Source: CAZJZH01 sp964550465 | Lineage (GTDB): Bacteria > Patescibacteriota > Patescibacteriia > JACRDY01 | Direction of reading: 5' to 3' | DNA: 30,103 bases | Assembly (NCBI GenBank): GCA_964550465.1 | Contig: CAZJZH010000005.1 | Span: 1-30,103, forward strand | Shown: piece after piece, positions 8,413-16,125 of the stretch | How the letters are laid out: the number at the start of each line of letters is the position of its first letter | Numbering within the stretch: position 1 is the stretch's first letter | Translations under genes and position numbers: made by a program | The notes under the pieces: model-generated | Seen by the model: only the letters and a program-made list of their open reading frames with translations | The model's database searches: none | Told to the model about the DNA's origin: nothing

Positions 8413-9115
8413 ACAATCCTTTGACCGTATTAATGCGTACTCGGGCAATGTCCAGCAAGGTGTTGGCATACCCCCACACCGTCACTGCTGATTGCTCATC
8501 ATGCAGCCAGCGCACACCTATTTGCTTGATAGGCAGACTGTGCCGTTGGGCAATGTATAATAATTCAAAATCAAATCCCCAGCGGTTTAAGCGTGTTTGA
8601 GCCACTATAGCTTTATGCGTGGCTGGAAACAGTTTAAAACCGCACTGAGTGTCTGTCATAGGCAAGCCCAAGGCCCACCGAATCAAGACATTGCCACTCT
8701 TGCCCAGTAGTCGCTTGACCAGCGGCTGTGGTTTTTCGATACTGGCATCACTGGCGGTGCGTGAACCGATAACAATCGACTGGTCATCAGCAGCCGCTAC
8801 CAACTTAGCTAACTCCCCGACTGGCGTTGACTGATCAGCATCCATGAAGCAAATTAACTGGTGCTGCGCCGCTGCTACTCCGCGGCGAATACTGTAGCCC
8901 TTGCCATAGTTAGTGTTGTTCTCAATCACTGTGGCGCCGGCTGCCGCAGCAGTAGCGGCGGTCCGATCACTGCTGCCATCATCCACCACAATCACTTCAC
9001 CCTGCCAGCCCTGGGCTGCTAAAAAATCATGCACCGCCGTGACGGTGCTGGCAATGTGCTGTTGTTCATTCCGTGCCGGAATCACTACCGACAGCGACAC
9101 CGCGCCTTGGGCCAT
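8405..9115 (-). CDS. GT2 polyprenyl-phosphate sugar synthase (DPG/DPM synthase-like)
   Basis: A 236-residue GT2 enzyme resembling dolichyl-phosphate glucosyltransferase (ALG5-type), which moves a sugar from a nucleotide donor to a polyprenyl phosphate on the cytoplasmic face. Motifs: LSVVIPARNEQ, EVIVVDDGSSDRT, NYGKGYSIRRGV, the metal-binding FMDADQSTP, then IGSRT and TDTQCGFKLF and a final RWLHDEQSAV. No transmembrane segment is evident. A polyprenyl-linked sugar donor would serve external glycosyltransfer in the same operon. It starts 3 nt after the upstream glycosyltransferase stop and overlaps the next gene by 8 nt. Confidence 0.87.
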   Translation of the reverse strand: MAQGAVSLSVVIPARNEQQHIASTVTAVHDFLAAQGWQGEVIVVDDGSSDRTAATAAAAGATVIENNTNYGKGYSIRRGVAAAQHQLICFMDADQSTPVGELAKLVAAADDQSIVIGSRTASDASIEKPQPLVKRLLGKSGNVLIRWALGLPMTDTQCGFKLFPATHKAIVAQTRLNRWGFDFELLYIAQRHSLPIKQIGVRWLHDEQSAVTVWGYANTLLDIARVRINTVKGLYD

Positions 9116-9118
9116 ATA

Positions 9119-10360
9119 CTAGTCTATTGCTTGGAAGAGGTAGCGTAACATCACCTGCACTCGACTCTGCCAGGAATCATCCGCCACCACTTCTCGACGG
9201 AGCTGGCGCAAATCATCACTATCCTCACTCAAGGCCAGATCAATTTTTTGGCTAAATTCTTGTGCTGTGTCAGCTAAGTAAAAAACATTGCGGAACGTCT
9301 CCACTCCTTCCAATGGCCGGGTGATGATGGGCTTGCCAGCCGCTGAGTATTCATAAAACTTCAACGGGTTCATCGACTTGGTAAACTCGTTGATCTTGTG
9401 TGGCACAATAGCCGCGTCAAAAGCGTGCAAATATTGTGGAATATCCTGATACGGTACAAACGGCAGCAGGTGTACGTTCGCAATATCGCCCAGCACTGCC
9501 TCAACCTGCGGACTGTGGCGGATTTTTTTCCGTCGCTGCTGAGACCGCCAAGCCCCGCTCCACACTCCAGAACCAATCAAGACAAACGACTTGTCCGGGT
9601 TCATCTGAGCTACCTGCGCCACCAGCTCTAGGTCCACCCGATTCTCGATGATGCCATGGTAACCAATAAGCGGCCGCGGCAAATCGGCCAGTTCTGCAGG
9701 CACTGTGTAGGGTGATGACGGCGCGGCAAAGTGCTGCGGATCAATGCCATTGGGGATATGGTAGAGTGGCTTGCTGCGCTGGGCAAAGACCGTGCCGGCA
9801 ATCTCGTCTGAGACAGTAAAGACCAGATCAGCCAGCTGTTCGATAGTCTTATAGCCCTGCTGCAACTGCTTGGTCTGGTTGGTGAAGGCTGGGTGTACCA
9901 ACCAGTTATCAACCGCGTCAAAGACAAAAGCCTTGTGGTCGATACCAGTGCCAGAAATACACTCCAGTAGCTTGGTGAACAGTGGGTTGTATGACCAGAA
10001 GACAACGTTGTCTAAATTCAAAATCTTGATGATTTTTTCTACCTCATGACAGACCGTCTGGTGCGAATAGATGGAGTCAATAGTGGAGTAGATATAGAGC
10101 GACTCATTGACCTGATGGCAGGCGCTGGTCAAGTCCCCGTAGACAATTTCTAAATCTTTCATCGGCCAGATGACGTTTTCCCAGTAGACCTTGGCGGTCT
10201 TGCGCCAGTTAAACGGCAAAAAATCGATTGAGACAATTTTGCCAATCCGATCATCGCGCTGCAGTTGATTGAGCACGTGGTAGTTACGGTTAACGCGTCC
10301 CTGCTGCCAGTCAGTGTAGTGGGACATCGAAAACATGACGATGTTTATTTTTTTGTCCAT
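9119..10360 (-). CDS. Glycosyltransferase, GT4/GT-B type
   Basis: A 413-residue GT-B transferase. The N-terminal half is divergent (IVMFSMSHYTDWQQGRVNR, then FVFDAVDNW), similar to TuaH-like or WsaF-like enzymes; the C-terminal half is more typical, with YHIPNGID, GYHGIIENRVDLELV, SFVLIGSG, and a nucleotide-sugar-binding segment SMNPLKFYEYSAAGKPII. The donor and acceptor cannot be told. The gene overlaps the upstream GT4 gene by 16 nt, so the two are translationally coupled within the polysaccharide operon. Confidence 0.82.
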   Translation of the reverse strand: MDKKINIVMFSMSHYTDWQQGRVNRNYHVLNQLQRDDRIGKIVSIDFLPFNWRKTAKVYWENVIWPMKDLEIVYGDLTSACHQVNESLYIYSTIDSIYSHQTVCHEVEKIIKILNLDNVVFWSYNPLFTKLLECISGTGIDHKAFVFDAVDNWLVHPAFTNQTKQLQQGYKTIEQLADLVFTVSDEIAGTVFAQRSKPLYHIPNGIDPQHFAAPSSPYTVPAELADLPRPLIGYHGIIENRVDLELVAQVAQMNPDKSFVLIGSGVWSGAWRSQQRRKKIRHSPQVEAVLGDIANVHLLPFVPYQDIPQYLHAFDAAIVPHKINEFTKSMNPLKFYEYSAAGKPIITRPLEGVETFRNVFYLADTAQEFSQKIDLALSEDSDDLRQLRREVVADDSWQSRVQVMLRYLFQAID

Positions 10361-11484
10361 GTGGCAATGTGTTGTACAAATTTTTCCGCTTGCACTGACC
10401 AGTGAAATGTTTGATGGACTCGTTCTTTGCCGGCTTGACCGAGAGCCCTAGCCTGTTGCTGATCAGTCAGTAGTGTCTGTAGGGCAGCGGTCACAGCTGC
10501 TTGATTAGTCGGATCGACAATCAACCCGGTCTGACCATCCACCACCGCGTCTGCCTGACCACCGCTGGCTCCAGCCACTACTGGCTTACCAAATAGATTA
10601 GCTTCTAAAAATACCGTACCAAAGCCTTCGACGTCCCCCGCTGCCTCTTGCCGGGCCGGCACCGCCAAGACATCACAGCGCTGGTAGACTGCTGCTAACC
10701 CGGCCATATCAACGCTACCGTGGAAAATCACCCGGTCGGCCACGCCGGTATCATGGGCTAATTGTACCAAATTGGCCCGTTCTTGCCCATCACCGACAAT
10801 GACGTAATACACCTGCGGTAATTGCTCCAACAGGACCGGTATAGCCCGAATAACCATATCAAACCCCTTACGGGCCACCAGCCGACCGACAGTAGCGATC
10901 ACCGGCGCCTCATCTGGTACTGGCAACGTAGCTGGTGCCACCTTACCGCGCTCGGCTAGGTTGAAGAGTTCATCAGCGGGACAGGGTGAAACAGTGACGC
11001 ACCGCTCAGCTGGTACACTGCACTGCCCTACCAAGTCAGCGGTATAGCGGCTATTCATGCTAACCGCCGCCGCCCGCCGTAGCACTTGCTTGAGCAGCCA
11101 GCCTTTGAAACCGCCTCGCTGCAACGGCCCAGCCACATCCATGCCGTGGGTATTGACCACATACGGCAAGCCCGTTAACCAGCTAGCGATCAGTGTAGCC
11201 GTGCCAACCGGCAGTGGCTGCGCCGCCCAGAGCACTTCGACCTGGTGGTGTCGAGCCAGCGTGATAATACGCCAAATCATGGGTAGCCAGTGTGGCCACA
11301 GTGACCAGCGGAGTGATTGGCGGACAACCTGTTGTTTCACGGGTGCCTCATCAGTCTTGGCGGCTGGTGGCGCTAAGACGACCACCGCTTCAGTCGGCAA
11401 GTGTTGCAACAAGCCGGTCAGGTAGTTAGCCACCCCACCAGTTTGGGGAAAAAAGTCAGTGGTGATTAACAGCGTCTTCTGCAT
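10345..11484 (-). CDS. Glycosyltransferase family 4 (PimB/mannosyltransferase-like)
   Basis: A 379-residue retaining GT-B enzyme. The N terminus LLITTDFFPQTGGVANYLTGLL is the acceptor-side glycine loop of GT4. The C-terminal donor domain shows ATVGRLVARKGFD, YVIVGDG, ADRVIFHGSVD, and the EGFGTVFLEANLFGKPVV segment with the E-x7-E signature. The best-known relatives transfer mannose or glucose to lipid carriers, but the substrate here is a guess. One base separates its start from the stop of the flippase gene, as expected in a tight operon. Confidence 0.88.
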   Translation of the reverse strand: MQKTLLITTDFFPQTGGVANYLTGLLQHLPTEAVVVLAPPAAKTDEAPVKQQVVRQSLRWSLWPHWLPMIWRIITLARHHQVEVLWAAQPLPVGTATLIASWLTGLPYVVNTHGMDVAGPLQRGGFKGWLLKQVLRRAAAVSMNSRYTADLVGQCSVPAERCVTVSPCPADELFNLAERGKVAPATLPVPDEAPVIATVGRLVARKGFDMVIRAIPVLLEQLPQVYYVIVGDGQERANLVQLAHDTGVADRVIFHGSVDMAGLAAVYQRCDVLAVPARQEAAGDVEGFGTVFLEANLFGKPVVAGASGGQADAVVDGQTGLIVDPTNQAAVTAALQTLLTDQQQARALGQAGKERVHQTFHWSVQAEKFVQHIATWTKK

Positions 11485-11485
11485 A

Positions 11486-12943
11486 CTAGGCCGTGCGCGT
11501 AATCAGTAGCCGCCAATAGCTGACCACTTCCTTCCAGGTAATAGTGCGAGAGAGGAAAATTCCGCCTCCATAGACCACTGCCCCCACAGCCACTAGGCCA
11601 ACCAACGGCACAAATGGTTTAAGGATAATAATCAGACCAATCATGACCGCACTGATCAACAGTGCCCGACCGATTTTAGTGACCAGCCACCAACCACGAT
11701 AGGGCGTAATCTTGGGCACCCACATCATGCCTAACACAAACAGCGTCAGACTGCTGACGAGCACGGCAATAGCTGAACCCAAATAAGCCTTGTCCCCCAT
11801 CAGCGGAATCAGGATGAGATTGAGAATAATATTAACTGCCATAGTGATACCTGTATTAACTGTGTTGATGGTCTGCTTATTGCAAGCATTGAGCAGTGAA
11901 CCAACTGGAAAGGCTAGGAAGATAAACGGCAGGGCTACGATTAAGACTTGCAGCGCATCAGCCGTTGGTAGGAACTCCGCGCCATACATCAGATAAATAA
12001 ACTCTGGTGCTAGCACCCACACACCGGCCGCGATCGGCAGGGCGATCACTGCCAGATAAACCATGGCTGTTTCAAAAGTCTTGGCCAGGGTTGCTGATTG
12101 CCGTTCAAAGGCATCAGCCATAGCTGGAAAGAGTGCCGCGGCAAAAGCGCTGGGTAAAAACTGCAGCGCAAAGGTAATTTTATACCCCGCCGAATACCAG
12201 CCCACTTGTGTATCTCCTGCCAGGCTAGACAGTAACACCGTGTCCATATAGCCGTACAACCGGGCAAAAATCCCGGCCACAAAAAACGGTACAGCAATCC
12301 GCACCACGCGGCGTAGTAACGGTCTATCAATCGCTACACCCAAGCGGACATCTGTCTTGGTACGCAAGAGAATGAATGAGTAGACTAAGTTAAAGGTGCT
12401 GCCGATCAAGATGGCGATAATCAGCCAGTGCAGTGAAGCACCCAACCACAGCGCGATGAGTCCCGTCGCCACGATCAGTACTTGCCCGATAATCATGCCA
12501 ACTGCCTCGTACTGCAGCTGCTGCTTGGCCCGAAAGACGGCGTAAAAAGACAGTGAAAAGGAGTCTAGCACCATGATCAACCCAGACAGCATGACTAGCT
12601 GCTGGACCAGCACATCCTTACCCATCAGCATCACTACAGCAATAGCGAGCCCATAGGTGATGACCGCTAAACCGGCTTTGAGCGGGATAATTGAGCTGAC
12701 AATCTGAGCCAGCTGCCCCGGCCGCTTAGCGCCTTCCCGAGTGATAACCGGCGAGATACCGGCATCAATCAAAATACTAAAAATAGTGGTGAAGGACAGG
12801 GCAAAGACATACTTACCAATATCTTCCACACCGACCATCCGGGCGATAACAATAAAATAACCGAAGGTCAGTACCTTCTGCATGATATAGGCAATAGTCA
12901 GGTAAGTGGTATTCTGAGCCACTCGAGTAGTCTGCGCCGTCAT
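11486..12943 (-). CDS. Polysaccharide flippase, Wzx/MOP superfamily
   Basis: A 485-residue membrane protein with about fourteen hydrophobic segments across its whole length. N-terminal features of the Wzx family are present: NTTYLTIAYIMQKVLTFGYF and ARMVGVEDIGKYVFALSF, then GISPVITREGAKR. Members flip undecaprenyl-linked oligosaccharides to the outer face of the cytoplasmic membrane. With four glycosyltransferases and a Wzy/ligase-like protein directly downstream, a Wzx/Wzy-type surface glycan pathway is likely. No initiating sugar-phosphate transferase (WbaP/WecA type) lies in the window, so the first step must be encoded elsewhere. Confidence 0.9.
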   Translation of the reverse strand: MTAQTTRVAQNTTYLTIAYIMQKVLTFGYFIVIARMVGVEDIGKYVFALSFTTIFSILIDAGISPVITREGAKRPGQLAQIVSSIIPLKAGLAVITYGLAIAVVMLMGKDVLVQQLVMLSGLIMVLDSFSLSFYAVFRAKQQLQYEAVGMIIGQVLIVATGLIALWLGASLHWLIIAILIGSTFNLVYSFILLRTKTDVRLGVAIDRPLLRRVVRIAVPFFVAGIFARLYGYMDTVLLSSLAGDTQVGWYSAGYKITFALQFLPSAFAAALFPAMADAFERQSATLAKTFETAMVYLAVIALPIAAGVWVLAPEFIYLMYGAEFLPTADALQVLIVALPFIFLAFPVGSLLNACNKQTINTVNTGITMAVNIILNLILIPLMGDKAYLGSAIAVLVSSLTLFVLGMMWVPKITPYRGWWLVTKIGRALLISAVMIGLIIILKPFVPLVGLVAVGAVVYGGGIFLSRTITWKEVVSYWRLLITRTA

Positions 12944-12949
12944 AGTCTG

Positions 12950-13222
12950 CTAGTGGCGATCACGCCGGTAGAGAAACAGTCCCAACACCATCAACATCGT
13001 GCCCAGGGCAATCCACCACAGGGTGGTTGATTCATAATAGTAGACCACCGCGTTGGTGACCCGGCGAAACTCCACCCGGTCAGTAGCAGAAAAATTAAAG
13101 ACATTGTAAGCCACCATGCCGGTGCCAATCATAATAGTCAGCTCACTGCGGTAGTGGCGGATACGCCGCCACGCTATGGCAGCTAGCTGCTTACTCTGTT
13201 GTTGTAATTGTTGCCGTGTCAT
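12950..13222 (-). CDS. Small membrane protein with two transmembrane segments
   Basis: A 90-residue unknown protein. A basic, Gln-rich N terminus (TRQQLQQQSKQ then RRIRHYRS) is followed by one hydrophobic segment (LTIMIGTGMVAYNVFNF), a short loop and a second segment (TLWWIALGTMLMVLGLFLY), ending in RRDRH. I take the ATG at 13222 because GGTGAT stands just upstream; an alternative in-frame start at 13234 adds four residues. It overlaps the patatin gene by 32 nt and precedes the flippase by 6 nt, so it belongs to the operon. Function unknown; it could be a partner of the flippase or the patatin-like protein. Confidence 0.7.
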   Translation of the reverse strand: MTRQQLQQQSKQLAAIAWRRIRHYRSELTIMIGTGMVAYNVFNFSATDRVEFRRVTNAVVYYYESTTLWWIALGTMLMVLGLFLYRRDRH

Positions 13223-14048
13223 AATCATCACCAAAAACTAATTGCTTAATCTGCTCAATCTGTCGACTGGCCGCTCGTTGACCGGCTCGCATAATAGCTT
13301 CGCCTTGCTTTTGACCAAAGTACTGTTTCAGACCCAACAAGCCGTGCACCTGAACTGGCGGCTCAATAACAACATCCGAAGACTGCATGCTAGCTGTAGC
13401 TAATTGAGCTCGCACTAACTGAGCGCTCCAGTAGGTCACTTTGCCAATAGTCAGCTTCTTTGCTGCCGTCAGTGGTTTACGACCCATGTAGCGATCTAAA
13501 TTGACCGAGATAACTATATCAGCCCCCATATCACGGACTACTTCGTCTGGTACCGGCATCATCACTCCTCCATCCACCAAGACGCGGCCATTGTACTCCA
13601 CCGGTTCAAAAATAGTTGGCACCGCCATGCTGGCGTGCAGAGCCGGGATAACCGCGCCTCGCTTAAACGCTACTGCTCGGCCTTTGACTAAATCTGTTGC
13701 CACTACAGCAAAAGGAATACGCGCATCACTAAACTGTCGTTGACCACCCAGCCAACGTTCAAATGTTTTTTCTAGCCGGCGCCCTTTGATCAAACCAGCT
13801 CTAAACCCAGGCTCTAAAAAAATACGTAGTTTATCACGCTCATTACGGACGGTCAGGTCCTCCAGTCGGTCGATGTCTTCAAACATGCCGTAGTGAGCCG
13901 CCACCCAGGCGCCGACGCTAGAACCGGCTAGGTAGTCGATGGGGATACCGTGCTGGCGTAACACATGAATCACCCCAACGTGCGCCAACCCCAATGCTCC
14001 CCCACTCCCCAGGGCTAAACCAACTGTTTTTCGCTGTTTTTTTAGCAT
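13191..14048 (-). CDS. Patatin-like phospholipase (RssA/NTE family)
   Basis: A 285-residue serine hydrolase of the patatin fold, which acts on acyl esters of lipids. The oxyanion loop GSGGALGLAHVG (residues 14-25), the nucleophile elbow GSSVG with S44, and the catalytic-dyad DGG with D159 are all present, so it should be active. No signal peptide, so cytosolic or at the inner membrane face, as for RssA and bacterial NTE-like proteins. It is the first gene of the surface-polysaccharide operon, directly behind an extended -10 promoter. This placement suggests a role in lipid turnover linked to envelope or lipid-carrier supply, which is inference. Confidence 0.9.
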   Translation of the reverse strand: MLKKQRKTVGLALGSGGALGLAHVGVIHVLRQHGIPIDYLAGSSVGAWVAAHYGMFEDIDRLEDLTVRNERDKLRIFLEPGFRAGLIKGRRLEKTFERWLGGQRQFSDARIPFAVVATDLVKGRAVAFKRGAVIPALHASMAVPTIFEPVEYNGRVLVDGGVMMPVPDEVVRDMGADIVISVNLDRYMGRKPLTAAKKLTIGKVTYWSAQLVRAQLATASMQSSDVVIEPPVQVHGLLGLKQYFGQKQGEAIMRAGQRAASRQIEQIKQLVFGDDYDTATITTTE

Positions 14049-14062
14049 AGTCTCTGGCTAGC

Positions 14063-14091
14063 AGTATAGCAAAAAAGCAGCCGCTTGTCTG
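14063..14091 (-). promoter_or_regulatory. Promoter of the patatin/polysaccharide operon
   Basis: On the minus strand CAGACA (14091-14086), 17 nt spacer, then TATACT (14068-14063) within TGCTATACT, an extended -10. The ATG of the patatin gene is 14 nt beyond the -10, so the leader should be only about 7 nt with no room for a Shine-Dalgarno. Confidence 0.7.
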
Positions 14092-14095
14092 ATAC

Positions 14096-14121
14096 AAAAA
14101 CACCTCGTAGCACGAGGTGTT
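14096..14121 (-). terminator. Rho-independent terminator of the ribosomal-protein operon
   Basis: AACACCTCGT (14099-14108) and ACGAGGTGTT (14112-14121) form a perfect 10-bp stem with a 3-nt loop. Read on the minus strand it ends in a run of T (14100-14096), 14 nt after the rpsI stop. Confidence 0.85.
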
Positions 14122-14135
14122 TTCTGAAAAAATAC

Positions 14136-14555
14136 TTATCGTTTTGACCACTGTGGAGCACGACGTGCTCGCTTCAGACCTGGCTTCTTTCGTTCCTTCT
14201 TGCGCGGGTCACGGGTCAACCAGCCAAATGGCTTGAGGGTGCTACGGTTGTCCGCATCTACCTTCAGCAAGGCACGAGAAATGCCATGACGAATGGCGTC
14301 AGCCTGACTGTGGACACCACCACCTTTGACCTTCACACTGACAGACATAGTGGCAGCGCCAGCTGCCTGCAGTGGGTCCTCTACTTTCTTGATATCAGTC
14401 GCGGTTGGTAGGTAGTCACTGTGCTGCTGGTCATTCACCACAATCCGTCCTTTGCCATCAGCAAACAACCGCACGCGGGCCACTGCTGTCTTGCGACGAC
14501 CAACTGCTTCGTAATATTTGCCGGTAAAGGCTACTTGTTTCTTTTCTTCTGCCAT
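14136..14555 (-). CDS. rpsI: 30S ribosomal protein S9
   Basis: A 139-residue S9. Recognisable by YYEAVGRRKTAVARVRLF, the GGGVHSQADAIRHGISRALL core, and the basic tail KKPGLKRARRAPQWSKR whose terminal Lys-Arg reaches the P-site tRNA (usual ending QFSKR). It follows rplM by 5 nt, the standard rplM-rpsI pair, and is the last gene before the hairpin terminator. Confidence 0.97.
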   Translation of the reverse strand: MAEEKKQVAFTGKYYEAVGRRKTAVARVRLFADGKGRIVVNDQQHSDYLPTATDIKKVEDPLQAAGAATMSVSVKVKGGGVHSQADAIRHGISRALLKVDADNRSTLKPFGWLTRDPRKKERKKPGLKRARRAPQWSKR

Positions 14556-14560
14556 AGGTA

Positions 14561-14938
14561 TTATTCAAATCGCAAACGCTTCATCATCTCATTGCGCAAC
14601 CGATTCTTTGGTAACATATTAAAGACTGCCTTACGGACTACTTCAGCCGGATCTTGATCAAATACTTTGCTCATCGGTGTTTGCTTCAAACCACCCGGGT
14701 AGTTACTGTGTCGGTAGTATTTTTTTTGCTCTAATTTCTTGCCAGTGAAGCGCAGCTTGTCAGCATGCTTGGCCACCACACTATCACCACAATCAGTCTG
14801 CGCTGAGTAGTCAGCCTTGTGCTTACCCATCAGCCACGTGGCAATCTGAGTAGCGGCTCGGCCAACGCTTTGGTCGGTCAAGTCAATCTCTTGCTGTTGC
14901 CGCGGTACGGCGTAATTGTGCTTTGTCGTTTTTTCCAT
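14561..14938 (-). CDS. rplM: 50S ribosomal protein L13
   Basis: A 125-residue L13, shorter than the usual about 142. Family features are LTDQSVGRAATQIATWLMGKHK, the KKLEQKKYYRHSNYPGG loop, and the end VRKAVFNMLPKNRLRNEMMKRLRF. The shortening is mainly at the N terminus and C-terminal tail. L13 binds 23S rRNA early in 50S assembly. It starts 2 nt after rplQ; joining of rplM-rpsI to the infA-rplQ block is a common bacterial order. Confidence 0.96.
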   Translation of the reverse strand: MEKTTKHNYAVPRQQQEIDLTDQSVGRAATQIATWLMGKHKADYSAQTDCGDSVVAKHADKLRFTGKKLEQKKYYRHSNYPGGLKQTPMSKVFDQDPAEVVRKAVFNMLPKNRLRNEMMKRLRFE

Positions 14939-14940
14939 AC

Positions 14941-15291
14941 TTATACCAATTCAATAACTGCCATTTCTGCTCCATCACCCAACCGACGATCAGTCTTGGT
15001 GATCCGCGTGTAGCCGCCGGGTCGATCTGTGTAGCGTGGAGCAATATCATCCATCAGCTTCTTAACCGCGCCAGGCGTGTACAGGTAAGCCGCCACACGA
15101 CGACGAGCAGCTAAGTCACCCTTTTTAGCGGTAGTGATGTATTTCTCCACTATTGGACGGAGCGCCTTGGCCTTGGCCTCAGTCGTTTCCATCTTTTCTG
15201 CTAAGAAAAAGTTGGTCGCCAAGCCACGCATCAGGGCCTTACGGCTCTGGGCGGTTCGTCCAAGGGTTTTTCCGGTGACTCGGTGACGCAT
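14941..15291 (-). CDS. rplQ: 50S ribosomal protein L17
   Basis: A 116-residue L17 with the typical N terminus MRHRVTGKTLGRTAQSRKAL and the conserved stretch LATNFFLAEKMETTEAKAK, ending in a GGYTRI...GDGAEMAVIELV segment. L17 sits near the polypeptide exit tunnel. It follows rpoA by 14 nt, the near-universal rpoA-rplQ order. Confidence 0.97.
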   Translation of the reverse strand: MRHRVTGKTLGRTAQSRKALMRGLATNFFLAEKMETTEAKAKALRPIVEKYITTAKKGDLAARRRVAAYLYTPGAVKKLMDDIAPRYTDRPGGYTRITKTDRRLGDGAEMAVIELV

Positions 15292-15305
15292 ATGGGTGCT
15301 TATTA

Positions 15306-16103
15306 TTACTCAGCAGCTTCCTCGTCCGCCGTAGCCTCAGCGGAGGCGGATCCTACTTCTTCGCTAACTGTTTCTTCTGCTCCTGCCGCTGCCTCAGTTG
15401 ACTCAGCTGGGGTATGTCCACCAGCCTGCAGCGCAGCAAACTGTTCAATCAAAATTGCTACTGATCGCTCAAAGGCTTCTTCTGGAGTGATGATACCATC
15501 AGTTTCAATAGTAATGGTCAACTTATCGTAGTTGGTCACATCACCCACGCGGGTGTTCTCTACAGCGTAGCCCACATTAACTACTGGGCTGTACAGCGCG
15601 TCAACAGCAATCTGACCAACAGTCAGCTGTGACTTATCTTGCTGCTCAGTTGGCACGTAGCCCAAACCCTGTTCAATCGTTACTTCCATTTCAAAGGTAG
15701 CCTTCTTGTCATTCAAGGTGGCGATAACCAATTCTGGATTGATAATCTCCACATCAGCGTTCTTTTCAAAATCAGCCGCGGTTACTTCTGTTACTCCCTT
15801 GCTGGTCAATTTGACAGTGACCGGCTCGGCGCTATGTGATCGGACGCGGAGGCGCTTGAGGTTGAGTAAAATTTCCACCACATCCTCAGTCACACCGTCG
15901 ACAGTAGAGAATTCGTGCTCAACCCCGGTAATCTTGACCGCGGTTACTGCAGCGCCTGGCAACGAGGAAAGCAACACCCGACGCAGGGCGTTACCCAGCG
16001 TGGTGCCGTAGCCGTAGAAGCAGGGTTCAATGACCACTTGCTTCTGGTTGGGCTGCTGTCCATCATGCCACTCCACCTTTGATGGGAGCAATAGTGTATC
16101 CAT
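15306..16103 (-). CDS. rpoA: RNA polymerase alpha subunit lacking the C-terminal domain
   Basis: A 265-residue alpha subunit. The N-terminal domain (to about residue 230) is complete: VIEPCFYGYGTTLGNALRRVLLSSLPG, then AVTAVKITGVEHEFSTVDGV and VEILLNLKRL, and TDGIITPEEAFERSVAILIEQF at the end, so it can dimerise and nucleate beta and beta-prime. In E. coli the protein continues with a linker and an 80-residue C-terminal domain that binds UP elements and activators. Here only a short acidic Ala/Glu-rich tail follows. Part of that tail (GSASAEATADE) is encoded by a GC-rich palindromic repeat (15325-15350) that also occurs at 18925-18950. Loss of the domain is real and not a frameshift artefact as far as I can see: rplQ begins 14 nt later. 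Confidence 0.96.
   Translation of the reverse strand: MDTLLLPSKVEWHDGQQPNQKQVVIEPCFYGYGTTLGNALRRVLLSSLPGAAVTAVKITGVEHEFSTVDGVTEDVVEILLNLKRLRVRSHSAEPVTVKLTSKGVTEVTAADFEKNADVEIINPELVIATLNDKKATFEMEVTIEQGLGYVPTEQQDKSQLTVGQIAVDALYSPVVNVGYAVENTRVGDVTNYDKLTITIETDGIITPEEAFERSVAILIEQFAALQAGGHTPAESTEAAAGAEETVSEEVGSASAEATADEEAAE
15325..15350 (-). repeat. GC-rich palindromic repeat inside rpoA
   Basis: A 26-nt sequence, on the minus strand TCCGCCTCCGCTGAG followed by GCTACGGCGGA. It matches 18925-18950 at about 21 of 26 positions, with TCCGCC and GGCGGA as outer arms. It is translated in frame as part of the acidic C-terminal tail of RpoA. Confidence 0.7.
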
Positions 16104-16125
16104 ACGACGTCGTAAAGAATTAAAA

